From assembly GCA_018366195.1 (NCBI GenBank), contig JAGZIN010000003.1:92576-156575 (forward strand): DNA of 64,000 nt, written 5' to 3'. The translations under genes were made by a program, and so were the position numbers. The DNA comes from Butyricicoccus pullicaecorum (GTDB taxonomy: Bacteria > Bacillota > Clostridia > Oscillospirales > Butyricicoccaceae). Of the stretch, positions 42,228 to 51,275 are shown piece after piece; within the stretch, counting starts at the first letter, position 1; every line of letters starts with the position of its first letter. The notes beneath the pieces were generated by a model. The model saw only the letters and a program-made list of their open reading frames with translations, had not been told where the DNA came from and made no database searches.

Positions 42228-43616
42228 ATGCTGCTAAGCTTTGATGCGTTCCGCAAGTTTACACCGGTTCGCAAAACCTACGCACTCTTCGGGCACCCGC
42301 TTGGACACACCATGAGTCCGGAGCTGCACAGTGCACTGTTCGCTGCCTCTGGCTATGATGCCGACTATATCGCAGTCGATGTCCCGCCGGAACACCTTGC
42401 CGAAGCAGTCCAGCTGGCACGGAAAAAGCTGTTCGGATTGAATCTGACCATTCCGCACAAAAAAGCAATCATACCGCTTCTCGACCGCGTAGACCAAAGC
42501 GCATTGGACCTTCATTCGGTCAACACAGTGACCTTCGACGACTGTAAAGCGATTGGCTTTAACACCGATATTTTAGGCTTTGCTGAGTCGCTGGAAAAGG
42601 ACGATATTTCCCTCAAGGGAAAGAAGGTTTTGCTCATTGGATACGGCGGTGCCGCTGCCGTAATGGGTTATCACTGTCTGAAGGAAGGCGCTGAACTTTA
42701 TATCACCGGACGGGATTTGAACAAAGCAGAGCTGCTCAAGCAGTCTTTTCTGCAAGTTTTTTCCGGTGTAAAGTGCAAGACTTGTACACGCAAGCGAATT
42801 CCAAAGGATATCCAAATCATTGTAAACGGCACCCCCCTTGGCATGTATCCGCACGAGGAGCGCACTCCGCTCTACTTCCTGCCCTACAAGACCGTCTATG
42901 TGTTCGATGCTGTTTATAATCCACCCATGACTGCCCTGCTGCGGCTTGCCAATCCACGGTATGTCAAAACGCGCGATGGGCTTTATATGCTTGTCATGCA
43001 GGCAGCACGTGCGCAGACCATTTGGTATGGCGCACAGTTTTCACAAAGCACATGTGATTCCATTCTGCGGCGCACCTATGCCAAGATGGCAGTCCGGCGT
43101 TTGCATGACAAGCACCACAAGCGCCACCTTGTTTTATGCGGCTTTATGGGCTGCGGCAAAACGACGGTTGGACGCAAGCTTGCCCGTCTGACCGGTCTGC
43201 CCTTCGTGGACCTTGACCGCTATTTGGAAGAAAAAGAACAGATGTCCATTCCGGATATTTTTGCCCAATATGGAGAATCCTACTTCCGTGAGCTGGAAAC
43301 CCGTTATCTCTCAGAGCTGACCCAACGCACGGAAAGCATGGTACTGTCATTGGGCGGCGGTGCCGTCCTGCGTCCAGAAAATGTGACTGCTATCAAAAAA
43401 AGCGGACTGCTTATTTGGCTGGATACCCCCTTCTCCCGTATTCTAAAAAACCTATCCAATTCTACCACTCGCCCGCTGCTGAGCAAACCAGATAAGCAGA
43501 CAGAAACCAAGCGTCTCTACCAGACACGCCGTCCGATTTACAGACAGGTTTCTGACCTTCGTGTACGCAGTCCCAGACTCAGCGAGGTCGTGGAACGAAC
43601 GCTAACAAGTATTTGA
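42228..43616 (+). CDS. aroEK: Fused shikimate dehydrogenase-shikimate kinase (AroE-AroK)
   Basis: This is a 462-residue fusion of two pathway enzymes. The AroE part (about residues 15-285) has GHPLGHTMSPELHSALF with the shikimate-binding serine, LTIPHKK with the catalytic Lys, GFNTDILGF with the catalytic Asp and GYGGAAAVMGYH for NADP. The AroK part (about 300-462) has the Walker A GFMGCGKTTVGRKLA, FVDLDRYLE, YGESYFRELE with the shikimate Arg, LGGGAVLR, a TRPLL lid and RRPIYRQV. A basic linker HDKHHKRH joins them. All key residues are present, so both activities are expected. GGGAGG precedes the ATG. The two steps run before and after shikimate, so channelling is possible. Confidence 0.96.
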   Translation: MLLSFDAFRKFTPVRKTYALFGHPLGHTMSPELHSALFAASGYDADYIAVDVPPEHLAEAVQLARKKLFGLNLTIPHKKAIIPLLDRVDQSALDLHSVNTVTFDDCKAIGFNTDILGFAESLEKDDISLKGKKVLLIGYGGAAAVMGYHCLKEGAELYITGRDLNKAELLKQSFLQVFSGVKCKTCTRKRIPKDIQIIVNGTPLGMYPHEERTPLYFLPYKTVYVFDAVYNPPMTALLRLANPRYVKTRDGLYMLVMQAARAQTIWYGAQFSQSTCDSILRRTYAKMAVRRLHDKHHKRHLVLCGFMGCGKTTVGRKLARLTGLPFVDLDRYLEEKEQMSIPDIFAQYGESYFRELETRYLSELTQRTESMVLSLGGGAVLRPENVTAIKKSGLLIWLDTPFSRILKNLSNSTTRPLLSKPDKQTETKRLYQTRRPIYRQVSDLRVRSPRLSEVVERTLTSI

Positions 43617-43630
43617 GGAATCTGAAAATT

Positions 43631-46576
43631 ATGAAACTTCCGTTTACCACCCGCCTGCTTTCAGCAAGCCTTTGTGCCGCCTTATTTTTGGGGTCGGCGC
43701 AGGGTGCGCTGATTGACGGTGGGTTTACCTACTCTTACCGTATTGGCGCAGGCACAACCTATCAAAACACCTACGCCATCAACGCAGCCGGCACACAGCG
43801 TGCCAACGCCATTGCATACAAACCCTCGCCCGATGTTTCTCCAATGGGGGTACGCTCAGGCACGCAGTTCTATGGCAATAAAAAAACCCTTTCACAGGCA
43901 ACCGCTGCACTGGAAAATCAGGGCTATGATGTCATTGGCGGCATCAACGCTGACTTTTTTTCCATGGACAATGGAATTCCTACTGGTGTTGTCGTGGACA
44001 ATGGGCGCATCATTGCCTGCAATACATGGCAGAGCGCGGTCGGCTTCCGTGAAGATGGTTCTGCCCTGATTGGGCAGCCGGTCACCTCGATTACGGTTTC
44101 TGGTGCCTCGGGCAAGGTCGGTGTCTATGGCTATAATAAGACCCGTACCTCAGTCGGGCTGTATCTGCTGGACTCCTATTATTATAATCAGACACGCTTT
44201 TCGACACCCGGACAAAGCATCATTCTGGAATACGACAACAAAGCCGACCTGCGTATCGGACACCCTGCCACCTTTCGGGTTGTCGGAAAAAATGACGGTG
44301 CCGAATCCTTCCCGATTGCCGAAAATCAAATGATTTTGACCAGACGTTCGGACTGTACCGCACCTTGGATTGACTATCCGGTTGGCGAGGAGCTAACCAT
44401 TACCTTCAATTCCATGATGGCAGGCTGGGACGAAGTGAAATACGCCGTAGGCGGAAAAACGCTGGTCACCAACGGACAGTCTACCCCCACCTCAATTGAC
44501 CGTGGCTCTGCCAATTGTGCACGTACCGCTGTGGGGGTCAAGGCAGATGGTACGGTTGTGCTGTTCGAGGTGGACGGAGAAACCTCATACAGCCGCGGAC
44601 TCAATGCCAATGCCCTCGCAGCCGAAATGATTGCACGCGGCTGTGTATCGGCAGTCTGTCTGGACGGCGGCGGCTCCTCAATGATGGGAATTCAGCGTCC
44701 CGGCGAGAGTACCTCCAAGCTGATTTCCAAGCCCAGCGGCGGTTCCGAGCGAAAGGTTTCGAACTTCATCTTTCTGGTAAACAATAAGAAGCCAGACGGC
44801 ATTGCCACCTATCTATATATGGAGCCAACGATGCGTTATGTCGTGCCCGGTGCGTCAGTACCCTTTACGATTTCCGCGCTTGATGATGCCTCAGTCAAAA
44901 CGTCGATTCCGGGAGAAATCACCTATACGGTATCTGGTGGTTCCGGAACGGTCAATCATGAACAGTTTGAAGCAGGCACTGCAACCGGCTCTACCACGGT
45001 TTATGCACAGAGCGGCGGTGCAACCGGTGAAATGCAGCTCATGGTTGTCGGAGCTGTCACCTCTGCCAAGATTTCCTCCAATGGCAAGGAGATTTCCTCC
45101 GTCTCGGTCAAGTCAGAAGAATCCATGGACTTAGATGCCGCCCTGTTCTATCACGGATTTCCGGTTGCGGCACGAGATGACCTGCTGAAATGGAGTGTTC
45201 GAGGGGATATTGGAACCATTGATGCCAACGGTGTATTCACCGGCACCAAGAAGGGAACCGGCTCGGTCGTTGTTTCCTATGGCAATGTATCCCAGAGTAT
45301 TCCGGTTTCGGTTGGTATGGGTGCACCACAAACCCTGATTCCGATTTCTGATTTTGAAACAGCTGCACAGCCCATCACCGCAATTGGAGATATCACATTG
45401 ACCCGCACAGAGCAAGCAGAGCAGGTTGCGCGCGGCAGAGGTGCGCTGGCAGCGACCATCAACGGCGGCGGTGTGCTCGAGCTTCCGGAAACAGCAGTGG
45501 ATAAAGCCCCAACTCTGTCTCTTTGGAGCAAAGCAGAAGGCTCATTTGCCCTCACTGCCCTCTTTGCTGACGCGCAAGGTGATGAACTGGAAGTGATTCT
45601 AACGCCGGGTGTCAGCACCCAATATCACCAGTTTGTTTCGTGCAAGGCACCTGCTGAGGCGCTGTATTTGACCGGACTGCGCGCGTCTGGCTCAGGCACT
45701 TTGTATCTGGACCAGATTCAACTGAGCGAGACCGCACCCATTGCAACCGATGCGCCGGAAATTACCTTTACCAAGGCGCCGACAACCGCTTCTGCCGGAG
45801 ATTCGGTGACCATCACCGCAAAAATCACACAGGAGCACGGCTCCTATCCGGTACGTACCGACAAGGTCAAGGCGTATGTCAACGGAGACCCTTCTTCTGC
45901 AAAATATAATGAAGCCACTGCTTCGATTTCGGTTCCGATGGGACAGCTGGGCAGAGGTCTGCACACGGTTGTCATCGAAGCGGCAGACGATGCAGGCAAT
46001 CTTTCCCGCAAGGCAGCGACCATAACGGTTGGGAAAAATAACCCCCATACCTTTGCAGACACTGACAAAAGCTGGGCAGCTGATTACATTGACCGTCTGT
46101 CTGCCCGCGGTATTATGCAGGGTTCTACGGTAGATGGCAAAAAGTATTATTATCCAAATTCCAATCTCAAGCGCAGTGAATTTGCAGCCATCATCGCCCG
46201 CACCCTGCATCTTGATACATCGTCTGATGAGGGTCTGAACTTTGCTGATTCTGCGGACATTCCCAAATGGGCACGCGGTCCAATTGCCGCCTGTGTCCGT
46301 GAGGGCTTAATGGCAGGCTCCTCCACAGGCTACTTCAATCCAAAATCCAATATCACTCGTGCAGAGGTCATGACCGTCATTTCCCGCAGTCTGCCGCAGG
46401 GCTATGCCCCCAGCACCAAGACCTATACCGACCAAAAGAAGATACCCGCATGGGCACTTCCTCATGTACAAACAGTCACAGCAATCGGGCTCGTAGGTGG
46501 CTACCGAGATGGCTCCATTCAGCCGAAGGCTCCCATCACCCGCGCAGAGATTGCCAAGATTTTTTGTTATTTATAA
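43631..46576 (+). CDS. SLH-anchored phosphodiester glycosidase-family protein (NAGPA domain)
   Basis: This is a 981-residue secreted protein. Signal peptide: residues 1-25. A NAGPA/DUF2233 domain covers about 60-390, with GINADFFSMDNGIPTGVVVD, FREDGSALIG and CLDGGGSSMM; in other proteins this fold cleaves phosphodiester-linked sugars. Beta-sandwich regions follow: an Ig-like BIG2 stretch near 395-560 and a galactose-binding-like stretch near 570-700. Three C-terminal SLH repeats span about 800-981 (TFADTDKSWAADYIDRLSAR, then FADSADIPKWARGPIAA, then YTDQKKIPAWALPHVQT) and tether it to pyruvylated wall polymer. The ATG is 14 bases after aroEK, so it shares the aro transcript. The role in glycan turnover is inferred. 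Confidence 0.9.
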   Translation: MKLPFTTRLLSASLCAALFLGSAQGALIDGGFTYSYRIGAGTTYQNTYAINAAGTQRANAIAYKPSPDVSPMGVRSGTQFYGNKKTLSQATAALENQGYDVIGGINADFFSMDNGIPTGVVVDNGRIIACNTWQSAVGFREDGSALIGQPVTSITVSGASGKVGVYGYNKTRTSVGLYLLDSYYYNQTRFSTPGQSIILEYDNKADLRIGHPATFRVVGKNDGAESFPIAENQMILTRRSDCTAPWIDYPVGEELTITFNSMMAGWDEVKYAVGGKTLVTNGQSTPTSIDRGSANCARTAVGVKADGTVVLFEVDGETSYSRGLNANALAAEMIARGCVSAVCLDGGGSSMMGIQRPGESTSKLISKPSGGSERKVSNFIFLVNNKKPDGIATYLYMEPTMRYVVPGASVPFTISALDDASVKTSIPGEITYTVSGGSGTVNHEQFEAGTATGSTTVYAQSGGATGEMQLMVVGAVTSAKISSNGKEISSVSVKSEESMDLDAALFYHGFPVAARDDLLKWSVRGDIGTIDANGVFTGTKKGTGSVVVSYGNVSQSIPVSVGMGAPQTLIPISDFETAAQPITAIGDITLTRTEQAEQVARGRGALAATINGGGVLELPETAVDKAPTLSLWSKAEGSFALTALFADAQGDELEVILTPGVSTQYHQFVSCKAPAEALYLTGLRASGSGTLYLDQIQLSETAPIATDAPEITFTKAPTTASAGDSVTITAKITQEHGSYPVRTDKVKAYVNGDPSSAKYNEATASISVPMGQLGRGLHTVVIEAADDAGNLSRKAATITVGKNNPHTFADTDKSWAADYIDRLSARGIMQGSTVDGKKYYYPNSNLKRSEFAAIIARTLHLDTSSDEGLNFADSADIPKWARGPIAACVREGLMAGSSTGYFNPKSNITRAEVMTVISRSLPQGYAPSTKTYTDQKKIPAWALPHVQTVTAIGLVGGYRDGSIQPKAPITRAEIAKIFCYL

Positions 46577-46636
46577 GACAACACCACGCAAATATGCGGT
46601 GCTGCCAACAGGCTTTTGAAAAGGAGTTGTTTGATT

Positions 46637-47071
46637 ATGGATTTTGTTCCATACCGTCACAAGGTTCAGTATTATGAAACCGATGGAATGCGTGTTGTAC
46701 ATCATTCCAACTACATCAGATTTATGGAGGAGGCACGCTGCGACCTGATGGAGCAGATGGGCTATCCCTATGGCAGACTGGAGGCGATGGGCTTCGGGAT
46801 TCCAGTTTTAAGCGTCTCCTGCGACTATAAGCATATCAGCCGCTTTGGAGATGTCCTTGTTATCGGAGTCGAGGTCTGTGAGCTCAGCCCCACCCGAATG
46901 ACCCTTGTTTATGAAATTCGTGACGATGCGACCGGAGAGCTTCGTGCAGCCGGCGAAACCAAGCACTGCTTCCTGTCCGCAGCCGGACACCCAATTTCTC
47001 TCAAGCGCGAAGCACCAGAAGCATTTGCATATTTTCGTCTGCTGCTCAAGGAGCCGGACCCGCTTGCATAA
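46637..47071 (+). CDS. Hotdog-fold acyl-CoA thioesterase (YbgC/FadM-like)
   Basis: This is a 144-residue 4-hydroxybenzoyl-CoA thioesterase-type hotdog protein. YYETDGMRVVHHSNYIRFMEEAR near residues 13-35 holds the Asp of the active-site loop (DGMRVVHHSNY), here with Gly-Met after it. Such enzymes hydrolyse acyl-CoA or acyl-ACP thioesters; the chain length is unknown. The ATG at 46637 follows AAGGAG; the earlier one at 46616 precedes that site. It is last in the aro transcript, 60 bases after the SLH gene. Confidence 0.9.
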   Translation: MDFVPYRHKVQYYETDGMRVVHHSNYIRFMEEARCDLMEQMGYPYGRLEAMGFGIPVLSVSCDYKHISRFGDVLVIGVEVCELSPTRMTLVYEIRDDATGELRAAGETKHCFLSAAGHPISLKREAPEAFAYFRLLLKEPDPLA

Positions 47072-47114
47072 AAATGATTTTTGTCGTTTCCCTAAAAATA
47101 ACAGCCTTTGGGAG

Positions 47115-47153
47115 AAAAAATGCTCTGTCAGAATTTTTGGCAGAGCATTTTTA
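47115..47153 (+). terminator. Terminator of the aro operon
   Basis: AAAAATGCTCTG with CAGAGCATTTTT (about 47116-47152) makes a long stem ending in a T-run. It is the first strong terminator after the T-box, 44 bases beyond the thioesterase stop. Confidence 0.92.
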
Positions 47154-47239
47154 TAACCGTTTTGTAACCAAAAATACAACATCTCACGCGTGTAACCCTG
47201 CAATTTTGTTAATTTTTAATAAATTCATGTGAAATATGC

Positions 47240-47268
47240 TGGACAATACCCAAGCAAGGTTCTATAAT
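47240..47268 (+). promoter_or_regulatory. Promoter of the SLH surface protein gene, with long leader
   Basis: TGGACA (47240-47245) and TATAAT (47263-47268) are separated by 17 bases. A leader of about 145 bases follows. It holds a TGTCTGC/GCAGACA hairpin (about 47369-47387) ahead of a strong AAAGGAGGAAG ribosome site. Confidence 0.85.
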
Positions 47269-47417
47269 AGATATTATAAAAATGATACTCTGTTCATTTG
47301 TCTCTAAAATATCCGTTCCCTTACAGATAATTCTGCCGGAACGCATATCATGTAAAGCCACAAAACATTTGTCTGCTTGCGCAGACATTCTGGCTTCAGG
47401 TTTGTAAAGGAGGAAGA

Positions 47418-50400
47418 ATGATGAAAACTTCAAGTACAAAACGCGTGCTGGCTTTCTGGCTGGCTGTTGCAATCTTGGGAGCACCAGCTTCCGGCGCATT
47501 CGCAGCAGGGCTGACGACACTGCAATCTACGGTGCAAGCGGCTGATACTCAAGCAGAAGTAAAAGAAGTTAAGCTCGAAAAATCATTTGGTCAGACCATT
47601 CAAGATGCGGAATTAAAACAAGCACTGATAGACGCAAAAGTAGCTACTGAGTCAGATACTGTTGCCTATGCAGTTGCTTCAGACACTACAAGCAAAGAAG
47701 TCTTAAAATATGGCAATAGTGCTGTGACTTTCCTTAAAACTGGAACTGGTAAAATTACCGCTACCATTACCCCAGCTGCTTCTGCCACTGTTTCGGATTC
47801 CTCGTCTAAAACACAAGACATTACAATTACTGTTACACAAGCTGATTTATCTACTGCAACCATAACACTCACAGATGCTGACAACCTTGTATATGATAAC
47901 ACAGCTAAACAACCTGCTGTTTCCAAAGTTTCACTCAATTCTGTTGACCTGACTTCATCGTCTGATTATGATGTTTCATACGAAAATAATACAAATGCTG
48001 GTCAAGCGTCTGTAAAAATAACTGGTAAAGGAAACTATACAGGTACTGCAACAAAAAACTTTAATATTGGAAAAGCGAATTTGACAAATCTCTCTTCCAT
48101 CTCTCCCATCGTAGTCAATCAAAATGCCGGAAAAGAGGCTGTCAAACAGGAACTTGACAAACAAAACATTCAAGCCGATGGTGTAGCATCTGAAAGAGTT
48201 TCTGGTACCTTTGAATTGACAAGTGTTGAACAGACTTCAAAAAGTCCATCTGACTTGGATACTTTTACCCAAACTCCTGACAATTATATCATAACCGCAA
48301 CTTTTACACCTACGGATAATACCAATTACAATCCAAAGACAGATGTAAAAATTAACTGTACTGTCACGCCTGCTGAATCTTCGTTCACTGTCACAGAAGC
48401 CCAGACACACGTTTTGAAAAATCTCACAGTTGGTACTTCTATCTCAGATATAGAACTAAAAAGCCTAGTCACCGTATCACCAGACACACCAGATACTTAT
48501 ACCTATGCTGTCAAAGGCGACCTTCCAGCTGGACTCAGCGAATCGAATGGAAAAATTTCGGGTACTCCTCAAACAGCAGGAACCGGTTCATTTACAATTA
48601 CTGTTACAGATAAACAACAGGTATCTAAAGAAGCTACAATATCCTATTCCGTAAGCGCACAAGCAAGCACTGCTCAGGTAATTACTCTGGATTCTGCAAC
48701 AATTGCAAACGGAAAGGTATATGATGGAAATACCAACATTGATTCCAAGAGTATCGAAGTAAAGCTTTCAGGCGACACGGCAGCACAGGCAATTCGAGAT
48801 ACCGATTATACCGTAACCGGAAAGTTCAATGATGCAAATGTGGGTACTGATAAAACGGTTACTGTTACCGTTACATTGACTGATGAGGGGCAAAAAAAAT
48901 ATACCTTTGCAAATGCCCAAAAATCAGCCACGACCACTGTAAATAATGTTGCTATTACAAAAGCCAAATACACCGCAGATGGTGTGACGGACAACGCACT
49001 GGCTGTTGCAGTATCGGGCAACAAGAACAGTACTGTATATGGAAAAATTCCAGATGCCATGGCACAGCTAAAGCCAACATATACCGTGGAAAAGGTTACA
49101 GATGCAAATAGTATCTTGAACGGTACTCCGGTTGTAAACGGCAACTCTGTCAAAATCCAAATCAAGGATACCGCAGCAGAGAACCAAACTGCAACCGTTC
49201 CAGTCAAGGTTTCCTTCCAAAATTATGAAGATGTAACCATTACCTATACGGTGAAAGCTGCTGCATCGACCTCCTCCATGAAGGTCACCGCTGAACAGCG
49301 CAAGGGGCTGGCAGATGAAAACTACAACAATTTCAGCATTCGTCTGCGAGATGAAGCCAACGGCTATGTTCGTGTCCTTGCCGAGGCCAATGATTATCTG
49401 GACAGACAGGAAATCGACAACACCAATTCCGAATGGATTGGCATGGAAATCACACCCAAGGTAAGCGGCAGTGCAGTCAATGTAGAAACTCTGTATGTTT
49501 CCACCAATGGTTCCTCTTGGAACAAGCTGTCCAAGGGCACCTACGGAAACTTCTATTTAGATGGCGTACAGGGCAATAGCTTCTACCTATGGTATGATAC
49601 CGATGACCGAGACCGTGTAGATGATTTGTATCTCGCAACTGACGGTATGGGTGCCAACAAGTTCCAGATTCGGGTGGACTTCGATGCTTACAGTGCATCT
49701 TCCAGCGGTTCCTCCTCCGGCTCGACCTCGTCCAGCACAGATAAGGTCAACGGCGATAAGGTTTCTACCACAACCATTGACAAATCACCATCTGTCAAAG
49801 GAAATCGTGCGACCGTATCCATCAGCAGTTCGGCACTTGATGAAGCATTGGAGAAAAACAAGAAGGAATCCAAGCGTGAAGATGCCGACAAATCCTTTAT
49901 TGAACTGAATGTCAAGACCTCTAAGAGTATAGATGACACCACAGTCACCGTACCGGTCAAATCGCTTGATGATATTTCCGATGCGGATACTGGTCTGAGT
50001 CTTGTAACCAATCAAGGTACCATTCAGATGGATTACCGTGCACTGAGTAAAATCGTATCTGCCGCAGACAAAAAAGAAATTGATATTTCCATTGAGGAAG
50101 ATAAGTCCAATCAATACACCCTTCTGGTCAAGGACGGCAGCAATGAAATTATCGATCTTGGCTCCGGTGAAGCAGAAATCACGTTCTCCTATCGTCTCAA
50201 GAGCGGTGAAAAGGCATCTGATGTCAAGGTTTATCGCGTCGGTGACGGCAGTAAGACATGGCTTTCCACCTATGGCGGAAGCACGGTTTATGCAGGTACG
50301 GCAACCTATGCCGCAGCAACCGGCAGTTATGTCACAAACATGAATGCCGACTACAATTCCTCCAAAAAGAAAATTACCTTTGCAACCGATGCACTGGGTA

Positions 50401-51041
50401 CCTTCCTTGTAACAACAGATACCCTGCAAACAGGAAGCACACCAAATACCTCCTATCCCTCTTCCCCCTCTTATCCATCGAATTCGACCTTCCTTGATGT
50501 ACCTGCGTCCCGTTGGAGTGCACAATACATCAACAAGCTCGCTTCGCTGGGTATCATCAACGGTACGGGCGGCGGTTACTTTGAGCCAACGCTTTATGTA
50601 AGCCGTGAGGAATTTGTCAAGATGCTGGCAGGGGTTGCTGGTGCAAACGTATCCGGCTATACCTCTCAGCGATTCCCAGACGTGCCTGCGCACCGTTGGA
50701 GTGCACCCTATATCGCATGGGCGGTAGACCATGGCATTACAACGGGTACCGATGGTGGAAACTTTGCGCCAACCATGAAAATCACCCGTGAAGAAATGGC
50801 AACGATGATTTATCGTTATACGCAAAGTGCAGGTAAACTACTTCCGACGAAAAATGTGCCAACTGTCTTTTCTGATGCACACCTCATTGACAGCTGGGCA
50901 CAAACTCCAGTTTCTGTCATTCAGCAAGCTGGCATCATTGACGGCAATGTTGTAAACGGTCGTTACAGCTTTGACCCCAAGGTTCCTGCAACCCGTGAGG
51001 AATGTGCAAAAATGCTCTGTCTCCTCTATGAACTCATTTAA
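47418..51041 (+). CDS. Large SLH-domain surface protein with MBG/YDG-type repeats
   Basis: This is a 1207-residue secreted protein. Signal peptide: residues 1-30 (cut near AFAAG). Beta-sandwich modules follow: an MBG-like one near 150-220 (VYDNTAKQP, NNTNAGQASVKITGKGNYTG), a putative Ig one near 340-415 (PAGLSESNGKISGTPQTAG), and a YDG-like one near 430-520 (VYDGNTNIDSKSI). A Ser-rich linker lies near 760-775, a charged module near 790-1000, a Pro/Ser linker near 1010-1025, and three SLH repeats at about 1028-1207 (FLDVPASRWSAQYINKLASL, FPDVPAHRWSAPYIAWAV, VFSDAHLIDSWAQTPVSVI). It is probably an S-layer or major wall protein. The part coding for residues about 40-430 is much richer in AT than the rest. 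AAAGGAGG lies before the ATG. Confidence 0.88.
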   Translation: MMKTSSTKRVLAFWLAVAILGAPASGAFAAGLTTLQSTVQAADTQAEVKEVKLEKSFGQTIQDAELKQALIDAKVATESDTVAYAVASDTTSKEVLKYGNSAVTFLKTGTGKITATITPAASATVSDSSSKTQDITITVTQADLSTATITLTDADNLVYDNTAKQPAVSKVSLNSVDLTSSSDYDVSYENNTNAGQASVKITGKGNYTGTATKNFNIGKANLTNLSSISPIVVNQNAGKEAVKQELDKQNIQADGVASERVSGTFELTSVEQTSKSPSDLDTFTQTPDNYIITATFTPTDNTNYNPKTDVKINCTVTPAESSFTVTEAQTHVLKNLTVGTSISDIELKSLVTVSPDTPDTYTYAVKGDLPAGLSESNGKISGTPQTAGTGSFTITVTDKQQVSKEATISYSVSAQASTAQVITLDSATIANGKVYDGNTNIDSKSIEVKLSGDTAAQAIRDTDYTVTGKFNDANVGTDKTVTVTVTLTDEGQKKYTFANAQKSATTTVNNVAITKAKYTADGVTDNALAVAVSGNKNSTVYGKIPDAMAQLKPTYTVEKVTDANSILNGTPVVNGNSVKIQIKDTAAENQTATVPVKVSFQNYEDVTITYTVKAAASTSSMKVTAEQRKGLADENYNNFSIRLRDEANGYVRVLAEANDYLDRQEIDNTNSEWIGMEITPKVSGSAVNVETLYVSTNGSSWNKLSKGTYGNFYLDGVQGNSFYLWYDTDDRDRVDDLYLATDGMGANKFQIRVDFDAYSASSSGSSSGSTSSSTDKVNGDKVSTTTIDKSPSVKGNRATVSISSSALDEALEKNKKESKREDADKSFIELNVKTSKSIDDTTVTVPVKSLDDISDADTGLSLVTNQGTIQMDYRALSKIVSAADKKEIDISIEEDKSNQYTLLVKDGSNEIIDLGSGEAEITFSYRLKSGEKASDVKVYRVGDGSKTWLSTYGGSTVYAGTATYAAATGSYVTNMNADYNSSKKKITFATDALGTFLVTTDTLQTGSTPNTSYPSSPSYPSNSTFLDVPASRWSAQYINKLASLGIINGTGGGYFEPTLYVSREEFVKMLAGVAGANVSGYTSQRFPDVPAHRWSAPYIAWAVDHGITTGTDGGNFAPTMKITREEMATMIYRYTQSAGKLLPTKNVPTVFSDAHLIDSWAQTPVSVIQQAGIIDGNVVNGRYSFDPKVPATREECAKMLCLLYELI

Positions 51042-51070
51042 TCAATCCCTGTAATCCGTATGAAACGGAA

Positions 51071-51110
51071 CAAAGCGGTATGCCCCCACTCGGGCATGCC
51101 GCTTTGTGTT
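51071..51110 (+). terminator. Terminator of the SLH surface protein gene
   Basis: CAAAGCGGTATGCCC (51071-51085) pairs with GGGCATGCCGCTTTG (51092-51106), allowing one G-U pair, followed by TGTTTGTG. Confidence 0.8.
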
Positions 51111-51201
51111 TGTGTCGCAATTTGGCAATTCCATCTTCGATTCATCTGGAGCAGCTTGTCAAATTGGCGCTTCTGACTTTCCCACATGATCCAGTACAAA
51201 G

Positions 51202-51248
51202 AAAAGCCCAAGACTGCGTCCGGATATCCGAGCGCACCTTGGGCTTTT
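51202..51248. terminator. Bidirectional terminator before the GLUG protein gene end
   Basis: AAAAGCCCAAG (51202-51212) pairs with CTTGGGCTTTT (51238-51248). An inner CGGATATCCG palindrome lengthens the stem. On the minus strand TTTTCTTTG follows, which suits the gene ending at 51276. Confidence 0.82.
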
Positions 51249-51275
51249 CGAATTTACAGCGTTCTATGCTTTCTT

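Noticed and set aside
49785..50825. 346-codon minus-strand ORF inside the SLH protein gene
   Set aside because: Shadow of the SLH repeats; Cys- and Gly-rich composition from the opposite frame, with no start signals.
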